Source: Marinobacter sp. F4218 (lineage in GTDB: Bacteria; Pseudomonadota; Gammaproteobacteria; Pseudomonadales; Oleiphilaceae). From it: DNA of 64,000 nt. Of this stretch, positions 53,002 to 63,233 are shown in pieces. Position 1 is the stretch's first letter. Every line of letters starts with the position of its first letter. A program made the translations under genes and the position numbers. The notes beneath the pieces were generated by a model that was not told where the DNA came from, did no database searches, and saw only the letters and a list, made by a program, of their open reading frames with translations. The stretch spans positions 496,001 to 560,000 of the forward strand of contig NZ_JAHZIL010000004.1 of assembly GCF_019443085.1 (NCBI RefSeq), in the 5' to 3' direction.

Positions 53002-54177
53002 TCAGAACAATTGGAAGAAAAAGAGCTTGATGGCATCCCAGATACGTTTGAAGAAACCGCCCTCAGGTACCTCAGTCAGCGCGAGTACCGGCTGATCCAC
53101 CAGCACGTCGCCATTCAGGGTCACTTTGACCCGACCCAGCTCATCCCCAACTTTAATGGGCGCTTTTATCACGGAATCAAGGTCCACCGTGGATTCCAGG
53201 TCGTTGCGGGAACCCCGGGGGATGGTGACGTAGACATCCTCGGTCAGGCCGACCGATAGCTGATCGGACTGCCCTGCCCAGACCCGGGCTTCCATCAGCT
53301 CCTGGCCGGCCCTGAACAGGCGCTCACTCTCGTAGTAGCGGAAGCCATAGTTCAACATCTTCTGAATTTCCTGGGAGCGCGATTCCGAGCTACTGGTCCC
53401 CATGACCACGGCAATGAATCGGGTGTCGTTGCGTTTTGCCGATGCCACCAGGCAGTAGCCCGCCTCCTCGGTATGTCCCGTCTTCAGGCCGTCCACACTG
53501 TCATCACGCCACAACAGGCTGTTCCGGTTCGGCTGCCGAATGTTGTTGTAGGTGAAATGCTTTTCCGCGTAAATCGGGTAGTTTTCCGGGTAATCGTTGA
53601 TGATCGCCCGAGCCAGAATCGCGAGGTCATACGCGGTGGATCGGTGTTCGGGCGAGGGCAGGCCGGTGGCGTTCTCGAAGTTGGTATCCTTCATGCCCAG
53701 TATCTGGGCCTGCTGGTTCATGATGTCGACAAACGCGCCCTCGCTACCGGCCACAAACTCTGCCAGCGCGACCGAGGCATCATTTCCCGATTGGATGATC
53801 ACACCTTTCAACAAGGTCTCGACGGGCACACTGGTGCCCTCCCGAATGAAGGTTCGTGAGCCCTCGGTTTTCCAGGCGCGAACACTGATCGGCACCATGT
53901 CGGACATGGAGATGCGCCCCTCATCAAGCTCCCGCTCGACGATATAGGCCGTCATCATCTTGGTAAGGCTCGCCGGCGGCAGGCGCTCATGGCTGTTTTC
54001 TTCCATGATGATCCGCCCGCTCTTCGGATCCATCAGCACGTAGGACGTGCCGGCGATCTGCGGCGGAGAGGGTATCAGAACTGACTGCGCGGTCGTTTTT
54101 CCCACCAGCATCAGGGTCAGGACAAAAATGATCGAAAAGGAGCGGAACAAGGATTTTAAGGCCATGGGTTCATTCAT
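53002..54177 (-). CDS. dacA: D-alanyl-D-alanine carboxypeptidase (PBP5-type)
   Basis: 391 aa. Signal peptide (cut after TTA, about residue 30), then the penicillin-binding domain with S70-L-T-K73 (nucleophile and base), SGN in IQSGNDAS and KTG in GLKTGHTEEAGY, followed by the beta-rich C-terminal domain and an amphipathic membrane anchor (KRIWDAIKLFFFQLF). Removes the terminal D-Ala of peptidoglycan pentapeptides. Possible internal start at 54165. Confidence 0.96.
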   Translation of the reverse strand: MNEPMALKSLFRSFSIIFVLTLMLVGKTTAQSVLIPSPPQIAGTSYVLMDPKSGRIIMEENSHERLPPASLTKMMTAYIVERELDEGRISMSDMVPISVRAWKTEGSRTFIREGTSVPVETLLKGVIIQSGNDASVALAEFVAGSEGAFVDIMNQQAQILGMKDTNFENATGLPSPEHRSTAYDLAILARAIINDYPENYPIYAEKHFTYNNIRQPNRNSLLWRDDSVDGLKTGHTEEAGYCLVASAKRNDTRFIAVVMGTSSSESRSQEIQKMLNYGFRYYESERLFRAGQELMEARVWAGQSDQLSVGLTEDVYVTIPRGSRNDLESTVDLDSVIKAPIKVGDELGRVKVTLNGDVLVDQPVLALTEVPEGGFFKRIWDAIKLFFFQLF

Positions 54178-54209
54178 TCGTCGTTAGGTGTGTGTCTTTT
54201 TAATTGGTA

Positions 54210-55103
54210 TCAATGTGAATCGGTCAACAGTATCGACTGGGAAAATCCCCGCGACTCAAGCAGGCTCTGGGTTCTTCGGGCACTGCCCTCATCGGCAAAC
54301 GGACCAACCTGGACCCGGTGGAAGCGCCCGGACGCGGTGTCGATGGCCCGAACGCGCATGGGGTTCTCAAGCACCGCCCGGGCCCTGCCCAGCAATTCTT
54401 CTGCTGGATGCCGGCTGCTGAAGGAACCAAGCTGGACGAACAGGGCCTCATTACCGGGCGCTATCTGCCCACTGGCTACCACCCTGCTCTCAGGGTAGCT
54501 CACTGATGAGCCCGGCACGAACGGCTGGCCGGCCAAAAACATGGATCCGTCCGGTTTGACCGTTATGGCTGCCACCTCGACCCGGGCAGTCCCCCGCGAC
54601 TGGTAGCCAAGCTTTTTCGCCGCCGCGTAGGACAAATCAATCAGACGATCGCCGTGGAAAGGTCCGCGATCGTTGACTCTCACGATGACCGACCGGCCAT
54701 TGTCCAGGTTGGTCACCCTCGCGTAGCCGGGAATCCGCAGGGATTTGTGCGCCGCGGACATCGTGTACATATCGAAGGTCTCGCCGTTGGATGTCTTGTG
54801 GCCGTGGAATTTTTCGCCGTACCAGCTGGCCGTGCCACGCGCCACGTAGCCGTCGTTAGTCCCCATCACCTGATACTGTTTGCCCCAGACTGTGTAGGGG
54901 GACTTGTTACCGGCCCGCCTCGGCTTCTCGTACACGGGCCGGGCATCGGATAACCCGGACGCATCAAAATCCCCCGAGGGCGCGCGATCCTGGGATATTG
55001 TGTAACGGGAGGAATGGTCTGGTTCAGGTGCAGACGCACAGCCACCTAACACCAGGGCAGACATCACCGCCAATATCCATGAGAGCGAGGGCTTGAAGTT
55101 CAC
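54210..55103 (-). CDS. rlpA: RlpA septal/lateral-wall lytic transglycosylase lipoprotein
   Basis: 297 aa from GTG 55103, chosen because GAGGA lies 10 bases upstream and it gives a proper signal peptide (MNFKPSLSWILAVMSALVLGGC, lipobox LGGC); a GTG at 55148 has no SD. The double-psi beta-barrel (about 85-170) contains GTASWYGEKFHGHKTSNGE and the acidic NDRGPF site; a C-terminal SPOR domain (about 215-290) binds denuded peptidoglycan. RlpA acts on naked glycan strands. Between rodA and dacA, as in Pseudomonas. Confidence 0.95.
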   Translation of the reverse strand: MNFKPSLSWILAVMSALVLGGCASAPEPDHSSRYTISQDRAPSGDFDASGLSDARPVYEKPRRAGNKSPYTVWGKQYQVMGTNDGYVARGTASWYGEKFHGHKTSNGETFDMYTMSAAHKSLRIPGYARVTNLDNGRSVIVRVNDRGPFHGDRLIDLSYAAAKKLGYQSRGTARVEVAAITVKPDGSMFLAGQPFVPGSSVSYPESRVVASGQIAPGNEALFVQLGSFSSRHPAEELLGRARAVLENPMRVRAIDTASGRFHRVQVGPFADEGSARRTQSLLESRGFSQSILLTDSH

Positions 55104-55229
55104 AGTCCGGAATTCCTCTTTCAAGACGGCCGCCGGATTCACTTTCACGCTTTGACGACCATGTCTTTATTGTAACGGGTTATAACCGGTATTCACCATT
55201 ACCCACTTTCCACCTTTTGCAGGCCGCCG

Positions 55230-56372
55230 TCAGGCGCTGATCATTCGTCGATGGGTGTGGATGGACATCAATACACCAAAGGCGGCCATCAGCGTCACAC
55301 CCGAGGTGCCACCATAACTGATCAACGGCAACGGCACACCAACCACCGGGAGCAATCCGCTGACCATTCCCACATTCACGAAGATGTAGATAAAGAACGT
55401 CATGGTCAGGGCACCGGCGAGCAGGCGACTGAACGAATCCTGGGCCGTCACCGCAATGTAGAGGCAGCGCAGGATGATGAGAAAATACACGGCCATCAGA
55501 GCCATCATGCCGATAAAACCAAACTCTTCCGCCAGCACCGCAACGATGAAATCCGTGTGGCTTTCAGGCAAAAATTCCAGATGGGACTGGGTCCCCTGCA
55601 GCCAGCCTTTCCCCTCGATGCCACCGGAACCTATGGCGGTCTTGGACTGAATAATATTCCAGCCTGCACCGAGCGGATCGCTCTGGGGATCGAGCAGGGT
55701 CAGGACCCGCTGTTTCTGATAGTCGCGCATGACAAAAAACCACATCATGGGCGCCGAGACCGACACCAGCGCCACGAAGGCGGTGATGAGCTTCCAGCTG
55801 ATGCCGGCGAAGAACACCACGAAGATCCCGGCCATGCCCACCAGCAATGAGGTCCCCAGATCCGGCTGCTGAATAATCATCATCATTGGCACCAGCACAA
55901 TGGCCAACCCGATGATGACATGCCGGAAACGGGGCGGCAGGTAATGTCGCGACAGATACCACGCCGCCATCATCGGAACCACCAGTTTCATCAACTCCGA
56001 AGGCTGGAACCGGGGCAGCCCGGGAATCGACAGCCAGCGTTGGGCGCCCTTGGCCCCCACACCGACCAGCAGGACCGCCAGCAAGGCGGCAATGCCCGCC
56101 CCGTAGAGCCACGGAGCCCAGCGCCTGAATACGGAAGGATCCAGCTGGGCAAACACCAGCATCACGACGAAGGCGACCCCAAGCCGAATCCCCTGGGCCT
56201 TGACCACCTCAATGTTTCGATCCGCCCCGCTGTACAGGACAAACAGACCGCCGGAGACCAGGATCAGAAGAAGAAACAGCAGGATCGGATCCAGGTGCAA
56301 GGCCGACCAGATTCCCCTTGGGCGACCGAGGGGGTTGGCGGCCGTCGAATCCACGAAATCGTTCAGCGCCAT
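55230..56372 (-). CDS. rodA: Peptidoglycan glycosyltransferase RodA
   Basis: 380 aa SEDS protein with about ten membrane helices, partner of PBP2 in the elongasome. Signature FQPSELMKLVVPMM near residue 130 and QPDLGTSLL (about 195), both conserved in SEDS proteins, plus the C-terminal GVPLPLISYGGTSG. Its ATG overlaps the mrdA stop by one base (TAATG). Confidence 0.97.
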   Translation of the reverse strand: MALNDFVDSTAANPLGRPRGIWSALHLDPILLFLLLILVSGGLFVLYSGADRNIEVVKAQGIRLGVAFVVMLVFAQLDPSVFRRWAPWLYGAGIAALLAVLLVGVGAKGAQRWLSIPGLPRFQPSELMKLVVPMMAAWYLSRHYLPPRFRHVIIGLAIVLVPMMMIIQQPDLGTSLLVGMAGIFVVFFAGISWKLITAFVALVSVSAPMMWFFVMRDYQKQRVLTLLDPQSDPLGAGWNIIQSKTAIGSGGIEGKGWLQGTQSHLEFLPESHTDFIVAVLAEEFGFIGMMALMAVYFLIILRCLYIAVTAQDSFSRLLAGALTMTFFIYIFVNVGMVSGLLPVVGVPLPLISYGGTSGVTLMAAFGVLMSIHTHRRMISA

Positions 56373-58267
56373 TACCCATCCCCTCCGGCTTTCACGCTGC
56401 CCACCAGGGCGCCGTCGTCGTTGGCGGGAAATTCGAGCAGCCAGGCATCGAACAGAGCCCGGGCAACAGGTGCCGCGGTGCTGCTGCCGCCGCCGCCATT
56501 CTCGACGATGACGGAGACGGCAATTTTTGGATTTTCAACCGGCGCAAAACCGACAAACAGGGCATGATCCCGCAGCCGTTCCCGGATTTCCTCGGCATCG
56601 TACTCCTCATCTTCCGCGAGACTGAAAACCTGGGCAGTGCCGGTTTTGCCTGCCATTCGATAGGGGGCATCGCTGCCGACCCGACGCGCCGTCCCCCGAC
56701 GACCGTGCATAACCTCGGCCATGGTTTCGACGACGAATTCCCAGTCCCCCGGATTCTTGAGCTTGAGGGGTTCGTGGGTGCCGTCGGGCAGGTAATCCGT
56801 CACCGGAGTATCGCCCTCGATTTCCTTTAACAGCCGGGGTTCCGCCCAGGTGCCGCGATTGGCAATCAGCGACGTGGCCGTCGCCAGTTGCAGCGGCGTT
56901 GCCAGCATGAACCCCTGGCCAATACCCAGATTCACTGAATCGCCGGGGTACCAGGATTCGCTGCGCATGGCGCGCTTCCATTCCCTGGACGGTAGCAAAC
57001 CACTCAGGGCGCCGGACACGTCGAGGGCTGCGTCCTCGCCGAATCCGAAGCGGGAGAGATAGCTGTACATGGTGTCCACGCCCATCTTCACGGCAATCTC
57101 GTAGAAGTAGACATCACAGGATTCGGCCATGGCGTCCATGAGATCAACCCAACCATGACCGCCCCGCTTCCAGTCCCGGTAGCGACGGCCGGAGTCGTTG
57201 AGCCGGAAGTAACCCGGATCCCAGATGGTGTAATCGCGCGTTGTCGCGCCACTGTCCAGGGCTGCGATGGCCAACATCGGTTTCATTGTAGAGCCCGGCG
57301 GATACTGGCCCCGGAGTGCGCGGTTGAACAGGGGCTTGTCGCGGCTCTCGCTGAGCTCGCGGTAATCATTGACGCTGATGCCGGTAACAAACTTGTTGGC
57401 ATCGAACCCGGGCACGCTCGCCAGCGCGAGTATCCCGCCGGTGGCGGGCTCAATAGCGACAATTGCCCCGCGCCGGCCATCCAGCAGCTCGTGGGCCCGT
57501 TTCTGAAGTCTAAGATCGAGGTGCAGCTGGAGGTCCTCACCCGGAACCGGATTTTCCCGCTCCAGGACCCGCAGTGTCCGGCCCCGGGCGTTGGTCTCCA
57601 CGTGCTGATAACCCACCTGGCCGTGCAACAGATCCTCGTAGAAGCGCTCGATGCCGGACTTGCCGATGTAATTGGTACCTGCATAGTTGACGGGATCAAT
57701 GCGCTGAAGCTCATCCCGGTTAATGCGACTGACAAAACCAAGCGCGTGTGCGGTCAGCTCACTGTGGGGATAATAGCGGACCAGCTCGGCCGTCACTTCC
57801 ACACCGGGTAATTCATGCCGGTGGACCGCAAGCCGCGCCATCTCCTGTTCATTGAGGTCGTAGCGAAGCGGAATCTCCTGGAAGGGGCGCCGGGGTTCCT
57901 GCAGACGGCGCTGGAACCGTTCCAGGTCCTCCTCGGAAACATCGAGAATTCCGCCAAGCTGAGACAGGGTCTGCGCCATTTCGTCCACCCGCTCAGGCAC
58001 CAGCGTCACGCTGAACACCGGACGGTTTTCGGCCAACAAAGTGTGATTGCGATCGTAGACGAGACCTCGGGGAGGCGGAACTGACTGGACCTGAACGCGG
58101 TTTTTATCCGACAGGGTTGTGTAAACGTCGTGCTCAATCACCTGGAGCTGGTACATCCGGGCCAGCAACCCACCGATCAACAACACGACGAAGGTCAGCA
58201 TCACCATGGCCCGACTCTGGAACAGTCGGCGCTCGGCAGCAGTGTCCTTGAATTCACCCCACGGCAT
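56372..58267 (-). CDS. mrdA: Penicillin-binding protein 2
   Basis: 631 aa. One N-terminal membrane helix (about 23-42), a pedestal domain, then the transpeptidase with SxxK GSTMKPM, SxN in AESCDVYFYE (SCD, as usual for PBP2) and KTG in AGKTGTAQV. It cross-links peptidoglycan for cell elongation with RodA. The upstream neighbour rlmH is 9 bases away; the rsfS-rlmH-mrdA-rodA-rlpA-dacA order is the standard gammaproteobacterial one. Confidence 0.97.
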   Translation of the reverse strand: MPWGEFKDTAAERRLFQSRAMVMLTFVVLLIGGLLARMYQLQVIEHDVYTTLSDKNRVQVQSVPPPRGLVYDRNHTLLAENRPVFSVTLVPERVDEMAQTLSQLGGILDVSEEDLERFQRRLQEPRRPFQEIPLRYDLNEQEMARLAVHRHELPGVEVTAELVRYYPHSELTAHALGFVSRINRDELQRIDPVNYAGTNYIGKSGIERFYEDLLHGQVGYQHVETNARGRTLRVLERENPVPGEDLQLHLDLRLQKRAHELLDGRRGAIVAIEPATGGILALASVPGFDANKFVTGISVNDYRELSESRDKPLFNRALRGQYPPGSTMKPMLAIAALDSGATTRDYTIWDPGYFRLNDSGRRYRDWKRGGHGWVDLMDAMAESCDVYFYEIAVKMGVDTMYSYLSRFGFGEDAALDVSGALSGLLPSREWKRAMRSESWYPGDSVNLGIGQGFMLATPLQLATATSLIANRGTWAEPRLLKEIEGDTPVTDYLPDGTHEPLKLKNPGDWEFVVETMAEVMHGRRGTARRVGSDAPYRMAGKTGTAQVFSLAEDEEYDAEEIRERLRDHALFVGFAPVENPKIAVSVIVENGGGGSSTAAPVARALFDAWLLEFPANDDGALVGSVKAGGDG

Positions 58268-58276
58268 GACGTTTTC

Positions 58277-58747
58277 CTAAGCCCGGTGGTACGGGTGGTT
58301 GCGGGTGATCGACCAGGCCCGATAAAGCTGCTCGGCCAGCACAATACGAACCAGGGGATGAGGCAGTGTCAGGGGCGACAAGGACCACTGCTGGTCCGCC
58401 CGCTGGCGGCAGCCCTCGGCCAGCCCATCCGGGCCACCCACGAAGAAACTGACGTCGCGGCCATCCTGCTGCCAGTTCTCCAATTGGCTCGCGAGTTTCT
58501 CGGTTGACCATGGCCGACCGCCCACTTCAAGAGCTATGACCCGGTCTTTCGGGCCGGCAGCAGCAAGAAGTGCCTCACTTTCGCGTTGCATCAATCTGGT
58601 GATATCCGGGTTCTTGCCTCTATGTGCCAGGGGAATTTCGACCAGCTCCAGGGGCAGTTCCGGCGGCATCCGGCGGGCGTAATCGTTATACCCGGCACTG
58701 ACCCAGTCGGGCATTTTCTGCCCCACGCAGATCAGACGTAACCGCAT
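58277..58747 (-). CDS. rlmH: 23S rRNA (pseudouridine-1915-N3)-methyltransferase
   Basis: 156 aa from ATG 58747, standard length; the longer frame upstream overlaps rsfS. SPOUT methyltransferase: [24 protein letters not shown] terminus, the knot motif [17 protein letters not shown], and the conserved C terminus [21 protein letters not shown]. It starts 2 bases after the rsfS stop. Confidence 0.97.
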   Translation of the reverse strand: MRLRLICVGQKMPDWVSAGYNDYARRMPPELPLELVEIPLAHRGKNPDITRLMQRESEALLAAAGPKDRVIALEVGGRPWSTEKLASQLENWQQDGRDVSFFVGGPDGLAEGCRQRADQQWSLSPLTLPHPLVRIVLAEQLYRAWSITRNHPYHRA

Positions 58748-58749
58748 GA

Positions 58750-59100
58750 TTATTCGCTGCCCGCAACACCAAGATCCGGGGCATCCCGCCAAAAGCGCTC
58801 CAGATCATAGAACTCACGGGTGGCGGGCATCATGACGTGAACAACCACGTCGCCGAGGTCTACCAGTATCCAGTCACTGGCGGTTCCGCCCTCAACATTA
58901 CCGGCACGGACGCCCTCTTCCTTGGCTTCGGAAACTACGGAGTCGGCAAGTGACTTTACGTGACGGTTGGACGTTCCGGATGCCAGAACCATGAAGTCTG
59001 TGACACTGGTACGGTCACGGACATCAATGACACTGATGTCCTGTGCTTTCACATCTTCAAGCGCGTTAACTACCAGATCTTTCAGTTGTTCTGCCTGCAT
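58750..59100 (-). CDS. rsfS: Ribosome silencing factor
   Basis: 116 aa from ATG 59100 ([19 protein letters not shown]), with AGGGTG at good spacing; the longer frame to 59271 is not translated-like. RsfS (Iojap) binds L14 and blocks subunit joining in slow growth. Motifs [33 protein letters not shown] and [29 protein letters not shown] are the family signature. Confidence 0.97.
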   Translation of the reverse strand: MQAEQLKDLVVNALEDVKAQDISVIDVRDRTSVTDFMVLASGTSNRHVKSLADSVVSEAKEEGVRAGNVEGGTASDWILVDLGDVVVHVMMPATREFYDLERFWRDAPDLGVAGSE

Positions 59101-59170
59101 AATCACCCTGTTAGACGGGCGTCGGCCGAAATGGCCGCCCGAAAAGTCATATTCAGACGCGATTGTAGCA

Positions 59171-59827
59171 CTAAAAGTTCCCGCCGGGGCAGGCACCATA
59201 GAGCCCCAGACGACGAATCTCCCGCCACACAGAATCCGGAACCAGGTAACGCGGGGACCGACCGTCGCCAATCCGTTCCCGGATGCCGGTAGCGGAGATA
59301 TCCAGAAGCGGAGGGTCCAGCTCGAGCATCAGACCGCCGGGCTGATTGTGCAGCAGCCTGACGTCCCGGACAGCACGTTTCGCCAGCATCCGCGATGGCT
59401 CACCGTCCGGATCAAGCCCCGCGCCGGGCCGGCGGACGACAATGATGTGGGCGAGATCGGGAATCTGCTGCCACTCCTGCCAGCGATCGAAACCGGCAAA
59501 GGCATCCGTCCCCACCACCATGGCCAGCGGAGCGTCAGGTCCGAGCTCGTGGCGCAGCTGTCGCAGGGTATCGGCGGTGTAGGACGCCCCGGCCCGCCGG
59601 AGTTCCCGATCATCTACCCGTAATTGGGGCTCATCGGCCACAGCCAACTCCAGCAGCTTCCAGCGCTGCTCGGAGGTGGCGCCGGTGTCGCCCCGATGGG
59701 GCGGTATATGACAAGGCACCAGACTGACCTGATTGACACTCAGTCGGTCACTGATCTCCAGCGCAAGACGAAGATGGCCGTGATGGATCGGATCGAAAGT
59801 TCCGCCGTAGATCACATGCATCGACAT
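59171..59827 (-). CDS. nadD: Nicotinate-nucleotide adenylyltransferase
   Basis: 218 aa. It makes deamido-NAD from NaMN and ATP. Nucleotidyltransferase HxGH-type motif [15 protein letters not shown] and the C-terminal [10 protein letters not shown] (usually ISSTxxR). The start codon overlaps the proA stop (TGATG), so translation is coupled. A 70-base gap separates it from rsfS. Confidence 0.97.
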   Translation of the reverse strand: MSMHVIYGGTFDPIHHGHLRLALEISDRLSVNQVSLVPCHIPPHRGDTGATSEQRWKLLELAVADEPQLRVDDRELRRAGASYTADTLRQLRHELGPDAPLAMVVGTDAFAGFDRWQEWQQIPDLAHIIVVRRPGAGLDPDGEPSRMLAKRAVRDVRLLHNQPGGLMLELDPPLLDISATGIRERIGDGRSPRYLVPDSVWREIRRLGLYGACPGGNF

Positions 59828-61080
59828 CAGGTCCGGATGTGACCGTCGCCGAATACCACGTATTTCTGGGACGTAAGCCCCTCTAACCCGACCGGTCCAC
59901 GGGCGTGGATCTTATCGGTGGAGATGCCGATTTCAGCCCCCAGGCCGTACTCGAAGCCGTCCGCGAAGCGGGTCGAGGCATTCACCATTACCGAACTGGA
60001 GTCCACTTCGGTAATGAACCGACGGGCCCGGGTGAAATTTTCAGTGATGATGCTGTCGGTATGCTGGGAACTGTAGCGATTTATGTGCTCTATGGCACCG
60101 TCGAGACCATCAACCACACGAATCGCCAGGATCGGCCCCAGATACTCCGCCTCCCAGTCGGCTTCGACCGCTTCATCGGCATCGATGATCGCGCGGGTCT
60201 GGTCACACCCCCGCAACTCCACCCCTTTTTCCGAGAAGGCGGAAGCCAGCAGCGGCAACATATCCTCGGCGATCTCACAATCCACCAGCAGGGTTTCCAT
60301 GGTGTTGCAGGTGCCATAGCGCTGGGTCTTCGCATTCACCGACACATTCAAGGCCTTTTCCGGATCGGCATGACTGTCGAGGTAGACATGACAAACCCCA
60401 TCAAGGTGCTTGATGACAGGCACACGGGCATCCCGGCTGATGCGTTCGATCAGCCCCTTGCCACCGCGTGGCACAATCACATCCACATACCTGGGCATGG
60501 TAATCAATTCACCCACCGCGGCTCGATCGGTGGTTTTGATAACCTGCACGGCGGTTTCAGGAAGACCGGCCTCGGCCAGTCCGCGGGCCAGGCACTGCGC
60601 AATGGCCTGGTTGGAGTGAATGGATTCAGAACCACCCCGAAGGATGGTTGCATTACCCGATTTCAGGCAGAGGCTGGCGGCTTCGACCGTCACATTCGGA
60701 CGGGATTCGTAGATGATGCCGATCACGCCCAGCGGCACCCGCATTTTGCCAACCTGGATGCCCGACGGGCGGTAGGTCATGTCGGTTATTTCTCCGATCG
60801 GATCCGGCAGCGATGCCACCTGGCGAAGGCCCTCGATCATCGCATCAATGCGCTGCGGTGTGAGCTCCAGTCGGTCGAGCATGGCAACGTCCAGCCCGTT
60901 GTCACGGCCACTCTCGAGATCCCTGCTGTTGGCCACGGCCAGTTCGTCGCGGGCCTCATCCAGCGCGCGGGCCGTCGCCAACAGGGCCTGATTGCGCACG
61001 GCTGTGGTAGAGCGCGCCACTTGCGTTGCCGCTGCGCGGGCCTGTTCTCCGACGTCAGCCATGTAAGCTGCAATATCCAT
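59827..61080 (-). CDS. proA: Gamma-glutamyl phosphate reductase
   Basis: 417 aa from ATG 61080 (AAGG 8 bases upstream; the ATG at 61113 is less likely). NADPH-dependent second enzyme of proline synthesis. Aldehyde dehydrogenase-like fold with the catalytic Cys in [12 protein letters not shown], the [17 protein letters not shown] signature and [37 protein letters not shown]. First gene of the proA-nadD-rsfS-rlmH-mrdA-rodA series. Confidence 0.97.
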   Translation of the reverse strand: MDIAAYMADVGEQARAAATQVARSTTAVRNQALLATARALDEARDELAVANSRDLESGRDNGLDVAMLDRLELTPQRIDAMIEGLRQVASLPDPIGEITDMTYRPSGIQVGKMRVPLGVIGIIYESRPNVTVEAASLCLKSGNATILRGGSESIHSNQAIAQCLARGLAEAGLPETAVQVIKTTDRAAVGELITMPRYVDVIVPRGGKGLIERISRDARVPVIKHLDGVCHVYLDSHADPEKALNVSVNAKTQRYGTCNTMETLLVDCEIAEDMLPLLASAFSEKGVELRGCDQTRAIIDADEAVEADWEAEYLGPILAIRVVDGLDGAIEHINRYSSQHTDSIITENFTRARRFITEVDSSSVMVNASTRFADGFEYGLGAEIGISTDKIHARGPVGLEGLTSQKYVVFGDGHIRT

Positions 61081-61141
61081 CCGTTTACCTTCGTGTTTTC
61101 GAGCAGAATTCATTAATACCCGCTAACTTTACCTTTCCCGT

Positions 61142-61170
61142 TTCAAGTACGCACCCCAAACAGATATTAT
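61142..61170 (+). promoter_or_regulatory. Weak candidate promoter for the degenerate GGDEF pair
   Basis: TTCAAG (61142-61147), 17 bases, TATTAT (61165-61170). A reasonable -10 with a poor -35, 52 bases before the start at 61222. Confidence 0.35.
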
Positions 61171-61221
61171 AGCGCTGCGGTATGCCACATACTTAGGGAG
61201 TTTCAGAAAAGGAAGGACACC

Positions 61222-62238
61222 ATGGCCCAACTGGCCGAGAAATTTCTATTGAGCAGACTGTCGCGGGCCGGATTCGTCGCCCTGATTGCCATAGCCGCAC
61301 TTTGCGCCGTGTTGGGGGAGCCACTGACGTCCGCCACGGCAGCCGCAGCCGCCGGAATCGTCATCTGCGGGCGCACTTTTCACGCCAGTCGCCAGCACCG
61401 TCCCTGGCCACAGCTCCAACAACTGTTTTTCGTGGTCCTATTGCTGCTTCTGCTGACCAGCTTCTGGACCGGACCCTGGGCTCTCAGCCACTGGTTTTAT
61501 GCGATCCCCCTGCTTGCCTTTGCCCTGGTCAGGCCGGGCCTGGCAATCGCGATCACCCTGGCATTCATGGCCCTGGCCGGCCTGGCCATTCCTACGGCAA
61601 CCGGCCTGGCCGATCGCCACCAGATGATCAGCGCGTTCATGCTTACCACCCTGCTTTCGGGCCTGCTGGTGTTCCTGCGCGAGTATAAAACCCGCCAGCT
61701 CGCCCCCTTGCGCCGCACTGACGAGCTGACCCAGGCCGCCAGCAGGGAGTACCTCTCGGCTGACCTGCACAAGGAAATCCAGCGCAGCGAGCGCGAAGGA
61801 ACCGACATGTCGATTATCATGATCGGCCTCGACACCCACTTGAGCGACCATGATCCGGACGAGGACATCCGATCCATCCTGCCCCGGATTGGCCGTTACC
61901 TGCACAGCCAGATCCGGGATTTTGATACCTATTATCGGGTCGCGGACCTGCAATTTCTGGTGATTCTCCCCGGCATTGCCACCAGCGACGCCATCAACCG
62001 GTCTGAAATCATCCGAAAGGGTCTGTGCACCCTGCTGGAATCCCACGGCATGGCGCTAACCGTGAGCACGGGCATCGCCGGGCTCAACATCGGCGATGAC
62101 GCCGACAGTTTGCAGCAGAGCGCCGCCAACGCCCTGCGCCGGGCCCAGCAACAAGGTGGCAACCGGACCCAGGCCTACAGCGCCTGGACGCAATCCGGAA
62201 CCTCAGGCTCAACTTCGGCTGAAGGACCTGCATCATGA
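61222..62238 (+). CDS. Membrane protein with degenerate GGDEF domain (first of pair)
   Basis: 338 aa; AAGGAAGGA precedes the ATG. Six or so membrane helices (about 13-155) followed by a GGDEF-like domain (about 170-320). The usual DxLTGLxNR is reduced to DELTQAASR, and the active-site loop reads RVADLQF instead of RxGGDEF, so it cannot be a working cyclase. It may bind c-di-GMP or GTP, or only scaffold. Its stop overlaps the next start (ATGA), so the pair is translationally coupled. Confidence 0.85.
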   Translation: MAQLAEKFLLSRLSRAGFVALIAIAALCAVLGEPLTSATAAAAAGIVICGRTFHASRQHRPWPQLQQLFFVVLLLLLLTSFWTGPWALSHWFYAIPLLAFALVRPGLAIAITLAFMALAGLAIPTATGLADRHQMISAFMLTTLLSGLLVFLREYKTRQLAPLRRTDELTQAASREYLSADLHKEIQRSEREGTDMSIIMIGLDTHLSDHDPDEDIRSILPRIGRYLHSQIRDFDTYYRVADLQFLVILPGIATSDAINRSEIIRKGLCTLLESHGMALTVSTGIAGLNIGDDADSLQQSAANALRRAQQQGGNRTQAYSAWTQSGTSGSTSAEGPAS

Positions 62239-63233
62239 CCGAAACGCGTCTGCGCACCCTGACCCACAGCATCGGTTACATCCTGGCGACTCTGTTCATC
62301 TTCACCCTGGCAATGCAGAACCTTCGCTATGGTTTTTACGAGTTGTTCTACCTTGCCACCGGCATGGCCATGCTGACCCTCGGCGGTGTTGCCTATACCT
62401 TCATTTGTCGCCGGCACCAGTTGTCGGCGCCGGGGCACCTGATCATCCTGGCGGGGCTGAACAGCGGCCTGCTGGCCGCCCTGCTCACCCTGGACAGCCC
62501 CGGCATCGCCCACTGGGCCATGCCCATGCTGATCCTTAACCTGCTGATCCTGCCGCTCAGACAGGGCGTGGCACTGTCTGTCCTGCTGCTGCTGCCGACC
62601 TCTGCAGCGGTCCTGTTCCGGCAGGCACCCGCAGACGCCCTGACCGTGATTGCAGGACTTTTCATTCTGCTCACGGCGGCCTCCCTCTACATCTGGCATT
62701 ATGACCACATGGCCCAGTCCGCGGAGGATCTGGCAATCACGGATTCGGTCACCGGAGCCCACAATGCCCGCTTTCTGGACGAAACCCTGCAGAAGGAAAT
62801 CAGCCGGGCCATCGCCACCGGCCACCCGTTGTCTGTGATTGATCTGAGTATCGACTACGCAGATGAGGCCGAGGACCTTTACGGCAAGGGCGGCGTACAG
62901 AATCTGTTTCGCGACATGACGGAGCACCTGTTCGGCGTGATCCGCGCCGGTGACACGCTCTATACCTTGAATGAGTCGGAATTTTTCCTGATTCTGCCCT
63001 TCACTCCGGAAGAAGGCGTGAGAGTGATCGCTGAGCGCATTCGTCGCACCATCGCTGAACACCAGTGGCCAGTTGTTGGCAAGGTTACGGTCAGCCTCGG
63101 CTGCACCACCCGTGGCAGCGGTGACACGCGCACCGACGGGCTCCGTAAGCGCGCCCACGAGGCCATGGAGGAAGCCCGTCGGCGCGGCGCCGATTCGGTC
63201 TGGTTCAGTGCTGGAGAGACCATCACGGCATGA
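62235..63233 (+). CDS. Membrane protein with degenerate GGDEF domain (second of pair)
   Basis: 332 aa with the same design as its upstream neighbour: several membrane helices (about 12-160) and a C-terminal GGDEF-like domain (about 165-325). DSVTGAHNARFLDE keeps the start motif better, but the active-site loop is TLNESEF instead of GGDEF, and no I-site RxxD is clear. Catalytically inactive by sequence. Overlaps the DedA gene by four bases (ATGA). The two genes look like an old duplication. Confidence 0.85.
   Translation: MTETRLRTLTHSIGYILATLFIFTLAMQNLRYGFYELFYLATGMAMLTLGGVAYTFICRRHQLSAPGHLIILAGLNSGLLAALLTLDSPGIAHWAMPMLILNLLILPLRQGVALSVLLLLPTSAAVLFRQAPADALTVIAGLFILLTAASLYIWHYDHMAQSAEDLAITDSVTGAHNARFLDETLQKEISRAIATGHPLSVIDLSIDYADEAEDLYGKGGVQNLFRDMTEHLFGVIRAGDTLYTLNESEFFLILPFTPEEGVRVIAERIRRTIAEHQWPVVGKVTVSLGCTTRGSGDTRTDGLRKRAHEAMEEARRRGADSVWFSAGETITA

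Noticed and set aside
59905-61116. 403-codon plus-strand frame opposite proA
   Set aside because: proA has all catalytic motifs on the minus strand; this frame is a shadow.
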